From: Phoronis pallida
Taxonomy: Eukaryota; Phoronida; Phoronidae
Assembly: GCA_028565715.1 (NCBI GenBank)
Contig: JAOXYC010152217.1
Span: 1-13,526 of the forward strand
Direction: 5' to 3'
DNA: 13,526 nt
Shown: positions 8,501-13,526 of the stretch, one piece after another
Layout: each line of letters opens with the position of its first letter
How positions within the stretch are numbered: the first letter of the stretch is position 1
The notes under the pieces: model-generated
What the model was told of the DNA's origin: nothing
Databases searched by the model: none
The model's input: the letters and a program-made list of their open reading frames with translations, nothing else
Translations under genes and position numbers: made by a program

Positions 8501-9645
8501 AAATGTAACTTACACAACCATTTTGATTGGTATATGACCAGACGTTGCATCTCAAATTTGACTATTCTTGTCATTTTGAAACAATGTTTCAATTTAAAAC
8601 ATCCAGGTGCCGCCTTGGGTCCACTGATGACGGGAATTATATCAGATGCTGGCTCATGGAAAGATGTCTTCTATATGCTCATTGGTGCTACAGTAGCAGC
8701 CATGTTGGTATGTTATCTCTTCTCTGATTGGATGTTTTCGTCATGTACATGATTTATTAATTTTTCTTTGAATTTTAAGGAATAATGCTGTGTGCTTCAC
8801 CAGGAAGTTTAAAGGGGGTTTGCCGAAAATGTTTTTGTTTATTGAATGTCCTGTTGAGCTTTTGGACTTCAGACTAGATTGGTGTGTGAGGTTTTACTCA
8901 TGTGGGGCTCGAGGGTAGATAAGGCACACATCACAACCCCACACTTTGAGAGATTGGGAAATTATGTCCTAATCACAGTTTGTTGAGGGAGTTACGAGAT
9001 CAGTTTATTGATAGCATTGACTGCATAAAGAAAACAAATTAACCAGGCCTCTATACTGGGTCAGCCTTTTGTTCACTGTCAAGGCACCAGCACGCCAGAC
9101 AAAGGGGTTTTAAGCTCTATTAAGTTTTAAGATCCACCGTCTGAGGTACACTGCCTGACCATTATGCTGACCCGACTTGGAAATTGAGAGTACGCCTAGG
9201 AATGGGAGGGGTTCTTAAAGAAAGGGGGTTGGCTGCCAAAGAAGGGTTTGTCTGAACTGCCAAACTCCCCAAGCTATGGGCATTATACAAAGTTTAATGG
9301 GATAGCTAAAAGTATAGTGATGGTATAAAACTATTTATGGAAATGCTGTTTTATTGTAGAATTGTGATGTTGTTTCAGTATTAAGAAATATGTATAATAT
9401 GCTTTTAATTAATATGAAATCAATCATTGTTTCTATTTTATTTATTTCATGGCTGCTCACTGAGAGGAAATTTATTAAGCAATATGATGGCGTACACTTT
9501 ATTTTTTCCATGTATATATTTCTCCCAAATTTTATAGCCTTTCCATTCACTTGACCTTTAACCTTGAAATTTCCATTAACAGTTACTGACAAGACAAGTG
9601 ATCAAAGAAATACGATGCTGGATTAATCGGCGTCCTGTTACTTAA
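2483..9645 (+). CDS. SLC37A2-like: SLC37A1/A2-type sugar-phosphate/phosphate antiporter, C-terminal half, nine exons (5' partial)
   Basis: Joined exons: 2483-2527, 4904-5002, 5704-5794, 6456-6521, 6879-6964, 7580-7628, 8118-8270, 8607-8707, 9583-9645. They total 753 nt: 250 residues plus TAA. Family knowledge: SLC37A1/A2 are ER-membrane antiporters of the organophosphate:phosphate antiporter group of the major facilitator superfamily, exchanging glucose-6-phosphate or similar esters for inorganic phosphate. Seen: helix 7 with EFSLCLFFAKLVSYTF, helix 8 with STLFDVGGIVGGIVAGL then SDYT, helix 10 with GAFVNGPYALITTAVSANLG, helix 11 with TAIIDGTGSIGAALGP, and helix 12 with VFYMLIG. These match my memory of vertebrate SLC37A2 closely; SLC37A1 is too similar to exclude. 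Full-length relatives are about 500-530 residues, so roughly half is present. The tail ends RRPVT with no dilysine retrieval signal, which the more distant SLC37A4 carries. All introns are GT/AG. No premature stop or frameshift was seen. Confidence 0.93.
3206..3453. mobile_element. Candidate MITE with 14-bp perfect terminal inverted repeats
   Basis: AAGGCATACCATTA at 3206-3219 is the exact reverse complement of TAATGGTATGCCTT at 3440-3453, giving a 248-bp unit. The interior is non-coding and not palindromic. No target duplication is obvious, so the boundaries are tentative. Confidence 0.45.
3730..3776. repeat. Inverted repeat with two CACGTG hexamers
   Basis: CACGTGAAAAGCATTGTGCGC at 3730-3750 pairs imperfectly with 3756-3776 (AAGCATT with AATGCTT at the core). 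CACGTG E-boxes lie at 3730-3735 and 3753-3758. This could be part of a larger mobile element or a bHLH-factor site; regulatory function is not shown. Confidence 0.55.
3831..3997. mobile_element. MITE-like foldback element, copy 1 of a family present twice
   Basis: Strong inner arms 3857-3897 and 3911-3953 share CTACCACCTTTTATTGGAT and complement with few mismatches, around a 13-bp AT-rich centre. Homology extends outward through TGATAAAAT/ATTTTATCA to AAATTGGC (3831) and its partner near 3989-3997. The right half recurs in diverged form at 10162-10214. Confidence 0.75.
4904..5002 (+). CDS. SLC37 exon b: end of cytosolic linker, start of second helix bundle
   Basis: Acceptor ttctgttcacag, donor CCT|GTAAGT. 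It has 33 codons (residues 16-48) and is in phase 0 at both ends. The first two thirds are hydrophilic linker. The end reads AISLWRALKIP and runs directly into GVVEFSL of the next exon; vertebrate SLC37A2 has a similar helix-leading segment before its GVVEFSL. An intron of 2376 bp precedes it. Confidence 0.88.
5003..5703 (+). other. Intron b-c, nothing but a small hairpin
   Basis: GTAAGT...CAG intron of 701 bp. ATTGTACA (5265-5272) and TGTACAAT (5278-5285) form an 8-bp perfect hairpin around AAAAA. The minus-strand open frames at 5095-5289 and 5199-5420 are AT-rich with no recognisable similarity. Confidence 0.7.
5704..5794 (+). CDS. SLC37 exon c: transmembrane helix 7
   Basis: Acceptor ttttactttcag, donor ACAA|GTAAGT. 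It encodes residues 49-78 plus the first base of Ser79. The segment GVVEFSLCLFFAKLVSYTF then LFWLPKYI is one of the best conserved stretches of SLC37A1/A2 and forms helix 7. The exon ends in phase 1. Reading on past the donor gives only an intronic tail until a stop at about 5944. Confidence 0.95.
6204..6235 (-). ncRNA. Hammerhead-ribozyme-like core, left arm (activity unproven)
   Basis: The minus strand reads CTGATGA (6235-6229), one U, stem II GATATT / AATATC with all six pairs canonical, then GAAAC (6208-6204). A CGTC that could hold the cleavage site lies at 6185-6182. It is the mirror copy of the right-arm motif and has better pairing. Stem I again is not apparent. Confidence 0.33.
6331..6362 (+). 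ncRNA. Hammerhead-ribozyme-like core, right arm (activity unproven)
   Basis: CTGATGA at 6331-6337, then one U, stem II GATATT (6339-6344) with AATATT (6352-6357; one G-U pair), then GAAAC at 6358-6362. ACG (6361-6363) could pair with CGT (6381-6383) as a short stem III. No convincing stem I was found, so only a degenerate or multimer-dependent ribozyme is proposed. Confidence 0.32.
6456..6521 (+). CDS. SLC37 exon d: helix 7-8 loop and start of helix 8
   Basis: Acceptor tacctttgcag, donor G|GTATGT, phase 1 at both ends. It encodes residues 79-100 and the first base of Gly101. It contains NEAADLSTLFDVGGIVG, the conserved helix 8 start. The acceptor lies only nine bases after one copy of a 12-bp direct repeat (6435-6446) that flanks a foldback insertion in the preceding intron. 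Confidence 0.94.
6879..6964 (+). CDS. SLC37 exon e: helices 8-9
   Basis: Acceptor attgtttttcag, donor ATG|GTTAGT (a GT donor with a weaker +3 T). It encodes residues 101-129: GGIVAGLVSDYTGGYATT, then the hydrophobic helix 9 start VAMLIVAAPM. The G-x-x-x-AG-x-x-SD pattern corresponds to the conserved loop after the second helix of an MFS bundle. The exon ends in phase 0. Confidence 0.95.
6965..7579 (+). other. Intron e-f, carrying a minus-strand tRNA-like SINE
   Basis: GTTAGT...CAG intron of 615 bp. Apart from the tRNA-like sequence at 7083-7178, it is AT-rich with a short GC-richer patch near 7425-7455. Nothing else is recognised. Confidence 0.7.
7083..7178 (-). mobile_element. tRNA-derived SINE head or tRNA pseudogene
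   Basis: On the minus strand an A-box-like TGGCGCAATGG (7169-7159) and a perfect B box GGTTCGATTCC (7103-7093) are separated by 55 bp. The D arm pairs (GCGC / GTGC) and the T stem pairs as CCCAGG / CCTGGG around an eight-base loop. The anticodon region carries extra sequence and does not form a normal stem, and the acceptor ends do not pair. This argues for a SINE head or decayed tRNA, not a working gene. It is unrelated in sequence to the element at 557. Confidence 0.62.
7580..7628 (+). CDS. SLC37 exon f: helix 9-10 turn
   Basis: Acceptor tttctatttcag, donor ATAA|GTAAGT. A short 49-nt exon encoding MFIYETYGSISMANSI and the first base of Ile146 (residues 130-146). It links helix 9 and helix 10; vertebrate relatives have a similar M-F-x-Y start. 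Support comes mainly from exact phase agreement with both neighbours and good splice sites. Confidence 0.9.
7771..8001. mobile_element. MITE-like foldback element in intron f-g
   Basis: Left arm 7771-7832 and right arm 7933-8001 complement each other imperfectly, sharing AACATTAGTTGCAGTGTA and the ends ATTGAG / CTCAAT. The 100-bp loop contains a direct repeat TGTGATTCAC (7845-7854 and 7909-7918). It ends about 115 bp before exon g. No reading frame was seen. Confidence 0.72.
8118..8270 (+). CDS. SLC37 exon g: helices 10-11, family core
   Basis: Acceptor tattttttcag, donor G|GTGAGT. The largest exon here (153 nt, residues 146-196 plus a base of Gly197). It contains GAFVNGPYALITTAVSANLG, the hydrophilic LGTHQSLQGNSKALATVTA and the IIDGTGSIG start of helix 11. 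This is the strongest family signature in the window. Both exon ends are phase 1. Confidence 0.97.
8271..8606 (+). other. Intron g-h, nothing recognised
   Basis: GTGAGT...CAG intron of 336 bp. AT-rich, with no repeat or RNA signal beyond short inverted words. Confidence 0.7.
8607..8707 (+). CDS. SLC37 exon h: helices 11-12
   Basis: Acceptor acatccag, donor TTG|GTATGT. It encodes residues 197-230, including GAALGPLMTGIISDAGSW, then KDVFYMLIGATVAAML, the body of helix 12. The tract before the acceptor is poor in pyrimidines (aatttaaaacatccag), yet the protein continuity leaves no doubt about the junction. It ends in phase 0. Confidence 0.95.
8708..9582 (+). other. Last intron (h-i)
   Basis: GTATGT...AACAG, 875 bp. 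Positions about 8800-9300 are less AT-rich than the other introns and have a short TGTGGGG / CCCCACA inverted repeat (8901-8907, 8937-8943). This may be a decayed transposon, but no family was recognised. The minus-strand open frame at 9335-9592 is treated as chance. Confidence 0.6.
9583..9645 (+). CDS. SLC37 exon i: end of helix 12, cytosolic tail and stop
   Basis: Acceptor ttccattaacag. It encodes LLTRQVIKEIRCWINRRPVT and a TAA stop at 9643-9645 (residues 231-250). LLTRxVxKEI continues helix 12 into a short basic tail, as in the SLC37A1/A2 branch. The only alternative reading is read-through of the previous donor, which would add a tail ending SDWMFSSCT without the basic residues; the spliced form is much more plausible. 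Confidence 0.88.
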   Translation, partial: LLTRQVIKEIRCWINRRPVT

Positions 9646-9828
9646 TGCCTACAACAAGTGGTTTTAAAATAAGTTGAAGAGAAGAAAAGATAGTAGTGTG
9701 ATACCATGTATTATGGAGAAAAGAAAAAGAGAAGAAAAGAAGAGAGACTATATTTTCTTGCCAGCTTTAATTGTGAATGCAACTACAATTCTTAACATGT
9801 TCCTATATATTAATATATTATTAATAAA
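9646..9828 (+). other. 3' UTR of the SLC37 gene with first candidate poly(A) signal
   Basis: This stretch follows the stop codon. It holds a purine-rich tract of GA/AGAA repeats (about 9675-9747). The first canonical AATAAA is at 9823-9828. Cleavage would be expected a short distance downstream, inside the 9822-9973 palindrome. Other AATAAA copies at 10166-10171 and 10822-10827 could serve longer transcripts. The transcript end itself is inferred. Confidence 0.5.
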
Positions 9829-9973
9829 ATAAATGTTCATCACTTGGAGATAACTTTTTTGCAGTAAAGTTTTCAGAAAAAAAAAGAAAACAAAATGCAT
9901 TTGGTTTTCTTTCTTGTTTTGAAAACTTAATGCAAAAAAGTAATCTCCAAGTGATGAACATATATTTTATTAC
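9822..9973. mobile_element. Near-complete palindrome (foldback MITE) at the end of the SLC37 gene
   Basis: Arms 9822-9874 and 9921-9973 share TGTTCATCACTTGGAGAT and ACTTTTTTGCA, and differ at only a few positions. The centre 9875-9920 is itself partly complementary (AAAAGAAAACAAA / TTGGTTTTCTTT around ATGCAT), so almost all 152 bp can fold back. The left edge supplies the first AATAAA after the SLC37 stop codon. Confidence 0.8.
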
Positions 9974-10095
9974 CCTTTCTAGAGATTATGAACAACATTT
10001 TCCATATTTCCTATATAACTTGTTTAAGTTGCCTTGCATACGAGAGAACAATGGTTTGAATCTGTATATTTTTCATTTACTCTTCAACCAGTAAT

Positions 10096-10214
10096 ATTGG
10101 ATTCGATTTTGAAAAATCATAGAACACGCCAAAGGCTCATTCTATGATTTTTCAAAATCTCATCCAATAAAATGTTGTATTACTACCCATTCATTACGAG
10201 AATCATTTTATACA
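10096..10214. mobile_element. MITE-like element, partial copy 2 of the 3831-3997 family with a nested hairpin
   Basis: ATTGGATTCGATTTT and CTCATCCAATAAAA match the centre of the 3.9-kb element. The stretch 10162-10214 matches its right arm at roughly 80 percent by eye, including CCCATTCATT and GAGAATCA. The centre here is longer: 10105-10124 and 10140-10159 are perfect 20-bp inverted repeats around a 15-bp loop. The left arm of copy 1 has no counterpart upstream of 10096, so this copy is truncated or rearranged. Confidence 0.7.
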
Positions 10215-11530
10215 CAACCACCAATTGATGTTAGGGACATTTACTATTATCATGGTACTGGCATGTTAGAATCATCTATACTAAATAGGAAAACATGAAG
10301 GCCAAGGATAAAAAAGCTCCACATACATTCTCAAAGTATTGGTCTAAAAGATTGTGCATTGCCAACAAATATAGTTTAATATCATTTTTTGAAGAATACG
10401 TGATTTTATGTGCCTTAGACATTAAAACAATTGACCTTTTTAAAAGAGAGTTATCAAAAATAATTATTTATTTCTAAATGCATGTTGGGCATTAATGGGG
10501 CTAAGCCTTCGTTCTGAACTGTTCTTCTATGCCTGATCTCAATTATATGTTAATCGACTGTAGCATCGCATAAGCCTATTCAATGTGTTCTTGACAGGCA
10601 GGAGTTATAACATGTTTATTGCAGGGTTAACTAAGATAAATACATGTGATGAATAGTGAGTATGTCCTGTTTGTGTATTGCACAAAGTCAATATACAGTT
10701 TTATTGCCCCATTGGCAAAATCCAATTCTGCTCAACATGGCACGAGTTAACACGGCTAACAATTGTTTTTAAAAATATCCATGATTAGTTTCAGGTATTC
10801 TGTTGTGTAAGTATAATATGAAATAAAATAAATTATTTAAACTAATTTTTAACTCAATTAGCGTAGTATCCTAATCACAACACTAAAAGCTCCTAGTTAG
10901 TTAATATGTTTTGTTAATCAAAAACAAGAAAGATCTCTTTGTTCCATACAAATTAATGGTTACAAAATGTAAGGTAGTCTTGAAATATCTATATTCAACA
11001 AAGTGTCAGGCTTCATAAAAACTACCTCAATTTGTTAATTGATATTCTATTTGATAGAATTGTTGCCTTTTCAAATTTTCACATTCCTGTTGTTATATTA
11101 TATCAAATATATATTGTCGATATATATTGTCGAGAACTATTAAGTGCTTTGAAAAAAAAGTACATTTTAAGCACTGGGCATTATAATTATTACAAGATTT
11201 GTATTATTCTTATTTTGCATAATTGTGAACTTGTGATCGCTTGATAAAGCTTTAAGAACTTTTTGAATAAAATTTGTTTTTTAAAAATAGGAAAATGCTT
11301 TATGTTCTTTTGACTGTAACTTTGCTGCACGGAAATGTGCTACTTACAAGTCATGTTTTTGTAATATACGGTTACGCTCGTAGCTCCATTCAAAAATTTG
11401 GTGTGTCTGAATTTCTTAAACCAAAGTTAAACTAACAATCTGTTGTACAAAAAATTAATCAACAGAAAATTTAGTCCAATTAGTGCAAATCATTTTGAGC
11501 CAAAAAATCTCCTAAGTGCAATTTTTTTTT
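10215..11530. other. AT-rich intergenic DNA, nothing coding recognised
   Basis: Open frames at 10295-10477 and 11032-11244 have no recognisable similarity. A 13-bp perfect tandem duplication (ATATATATTGTCG, 11107-11119 and 11120-11132) and an AATAAA at 10822-10827 are the only small features noted. Confidence 0.5.
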
Positions 11531-11988
11531 AACTGTTACGTCAGAATTTCGCGATCAAAAATGACTTCTAGTATATTCTTTGGTGTTTGAAAATGGCAGG
11601 TATTTTACCATTAATGAACTTCTCTCCTGGAAGACCAATGCTTGATATTGAAAAGGCCAATGATGGTCTGACTGCTGGGTCCGACTGTCTCACATTGTCA
11701 GCCAAAGTGCCCACACGTTACCGCACGTGACGCATTTACTAACGCACAAGCTCCCCATGTTTGTACTATGAGTCTCTCGTATTACCAACTGACAGGCAAC
11801 GTTGCAATAGATAGCTTAGTGAAGTTCTGTCTGACAGACCGAGTGTTAAATAAAGCGGATCCCGAGTCGTAGTTGCGCAAGGTCAGAGATGGCGCGTTAC
11901 GGACATGGCTGTGGCCGATCGATCAAAACTAGATAGTGACGCCTGATGACGTAACGGGAGGTTTACATCATTACATTTTCACTGCAAC
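11531..11988. other. CpG-containing block with CRE-like and E-box-like words
   Basis: Noticeably richer in G, C and CpG than its surroundings, especially 11690-11960. It contains GTTACGTCA (11535-11543) and its exact complement TGACGTAAC (11947-11955), CACGTGAC at 11724-11731 and the palindrome GCAACGTTGC (11796-11805). It could be the promoter or 5' exon of a neighbouring gene, or part of a transposon. No protein-coding frame is recognised. Confidence 0.3.
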
Positions 11989-12211
11989 GTCACAAATTCA
12001 CTAATGTGGCAATAACTTTTTTGATTTTTAACGTACAAAAATATAACTTGAATTTATTTGTTCCTCTCATCGGCACCTTTCCAACGTTAAATTGAAATTT
12101 GAAATTATCTTTGGAAAGGTCTCAATGAGTCAGAGGAACAAATAAAAGTGAAAAATAGTTTTCTACGATCATAATTAAAAAAGTTATTGGCATTTATTCA
12201 GTTTTGGTGAC
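11989..12211. mobile_element. MITE-like foldback element
   Basis: Left arm about 11989-12083 and right arm about 12112-12211. Best paired blocks are GCAATAACTTTTTT (12009) with AAAAAAGTTATTG, TTTATTTGTTCCTCT (12053-12067) with its complement near 12133-12147, and CCTTTCCA (12076-12083) with TGGAAAGG (12112-12119). The arms are clearly diverged between these blocks. No coding capacity was seen. Confidence 0.65.
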
Positions 12212-13195
12212 CCGAAAAAACTGCCACTTTTTAAATTACCCCTTTCGAGCAGAGGCTTTTTTCAAGCGATGATTTCAAAAAATATGCTTTTTTGCTAAGA
12301 CGTAACTGCTTTTCATGACACAAATAAAGTTCTCGTCCCTTCAACCTTTTCTTCAGAAAAACGAGTTCAATTGGTACCAAAAAAGGCCGACACGGTTATT
12401 CGCACTAGAATGAAACTCTTATTTTTTCTATATGGGCTGATGCCCGAACTTTGGTGAAAGTTTCGCGCATATTATTGGTCGTGTCTTTCTTGGAGAAAAG
12501 TTGTCTTAAAATAATAATACACTGAAAAAATAGTGTGCTTCGGGGAAATAACAAAAACAATAGGTTTACATCCTGTAAGATGTAAACTTATTAAACTGTA
12601 GGCACTCATTTAACGAGCTTTTAATCCAGGTAAGTATGGGCGGGGTACTTTTCACTGTTGACAGTTGAATCTTTACTGAGCCATTTTCAATTAAAAAAAG
12701 ACAACTTTAGCATCTTTTGTAGCTGTTATTAACATTTGAAAGGAGGTAGTTTTTGTTATTGTTATTGTGCAGTTGTGTGGCTTTAAGGTCGACATCTAAA
12801 GGTTGCAGAAAATCACATTTCTCCAAATTTGTCCAAATAGGTGACTATTTCCCAGATGGCCAAAAATGGCTGGTTTTCATCGTACTACATTTTCAGTCTG
12901 CACTAAATGAAAATGGACAGACTTGTAAAGATCCTTTATGCCTGCTTGTATTTACACAATGATAATATGTCATTCACATATTCACAGACTTTCTCACCAA
13001 CTCTACCCATTGATTTTACCAAAGCACAATTCCAATTATAATCGTACGTACAAGAAATGACAAAAGATATATCATTTTATGCGTTTTAACATGTTTTAAC
13101 AAAAACATGCATACATTTTATCTATTGCAGCGGACAAAATATGAAACCATGTAATTTTATCTATTAAACATTTCAACTACATTGCCTTAAAACTA
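12212..13195. other. Intergenic DNA with one strong stem-loop and an isolated splice-donor-like site
   Basis: GTTTACATC (12564-12572) and GATGTAAAC (12579-12587) form a perfect 9-bp stem with a six-base loop. CAG|GTAAGTATG lies at 12627-12636, matching the donor consensus well. An open frame at 12753-12962 resembles no known protein. None of this amounts to a supported gene. Confidence 0.35.
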
Positions 13196-13200
13196 TTGTG

Positions 13201-13370
13201 AGGAACGACCCTGCATCTGCTGCACAATGAAACAACAATCAAAATATAACTGGCAATTAATAAATTCATATTAATATTTATTTATTTATTTATAAAATCT
13301 ACATCTAATCACGCATTAAGTGCTTTGATAGGAACGACCAGGCATCCGCTACACAGCACAAAACAAAATC
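13201..13370 (+). repeat. Diverged tandem repeat, period about 129 bp, with (TTTA)n tract
   Basis: AGGAACGACCCTGCATCTGC at 13201-13220 recurs as AGGAACGACCAGGCATCCGC at 13330-13349, followed in both by GCT-x-CACA and an AAACAA-rich stretch. Between them lies a short TTTA microsatellite near 13277-13292. It looks like part of a dispersed or tandem family cut by the window end. Confidence 0.6.
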
Positions 13371-13526
13371 CCAATTATTCAATTCTCAAAGCCAATATAC
13401 ACCAACATTCGATTAGAACAATTAACACTAAATATATGTGGGGACATAGGGTCATGATCTCATACCTAACCTAAATATAGTTCTGTTTCAAGGCATGCCA
13501 TTGGTTGTCTGCTGAGGTTGTGACAT

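Noticed and set aside
8527-8752. Two overlapping forward open frames as separate genes
   Set aside because: Only 8607-8707 in one frame is real, as SLC37 exon h. The rest is intron read on either side.
12753-12962. 69-codon frame beginning with a hydrophobic, signal-peptide-like run
   Set aside because: The leucine run is short and followed by unremarkable sequence. No cleavage region, repeat or cysteine pattern supports a secreted peptide.
1-13526. CRISPR array, prokaryotic operon, phage or viral genes
   Set aside because: There are no regularly spaced repeats, no long open frames and no ribosome-binding sites; the gene is spliced. No viral protein similarity was noticed.

Overview
This window reads as AT-rich nuclear DNA of an animal, probably a marine invertebrate and possibly a deuterostome. 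The evidence is a compact multi-exon gene with GT/AG introns of about 0.3-2.4 kb, tRNA-derived SINE-like sequences, and many short foldback (MITE-like) elements. No taxon-specific marker was recognised, so the lineage is only a guess. There is no sign of prokaryotic organisation, and none of the short stop-to-stop ORFs stands alone as a gene.

The one gene I can support is the 3' half of a sugar-phosphate/phosphate antiporter of the SLC37A1/SLC37A2 type, on the + strand. Nine exons between 2483 and 9645 join in consistent phase (0,0,1,1,0,1,1,0) into one frame of 250 codons plus stop. They cover the cytosolic linker after helix 6 and transmembrane helices 7-12. The N-terminal half (start codon, helices 1-6) was not found in positions 1-2482 and should lie upstream of the window.

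Layout: 1-2482 is the presumed upstream intron, with a tRNA-derived SINE carrying a 31-bp internal tandem duplication (557-875), a foldback element (1499-1720), a 30-bp direct repeat pair (1881/1979) and a second foldback (2071-2341). 2483-9645 holds the SLC37 exons. Their introns carry several more inverted-repeat elements, a minus-strand tRNA-like sequence (7083-7178) and a 100-bp-arm palindrome at 6156-6410. The 3' UTR follows from 9646, and its first AATAAA lies at the edge of a near-perfect palindrome (9822-9973). 9974-13526 is mostly AT-rich intergenic DNA with a diverged second copy of the 3.9-kb element, a more CpG-containing block (about 11.53-12.0 kb), another foldback (11989-12211) and a diverged tandem repeat (13201/13330).

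The most interesting structure is the 6.16-6.41 kb palindrome. It sits between perfect 12-bp direct repeats (a likely target-site duplication) a few bases before a splice acceptor. Both arms carry, on opposite strands, a hammerhead-ribozyme-like core (CTGATGA, stem II, GAAAC). This recalls the hammerhead motifs known from Penelope-like retroelements, but stem I could not be completed, so catalytic activity is unproven.
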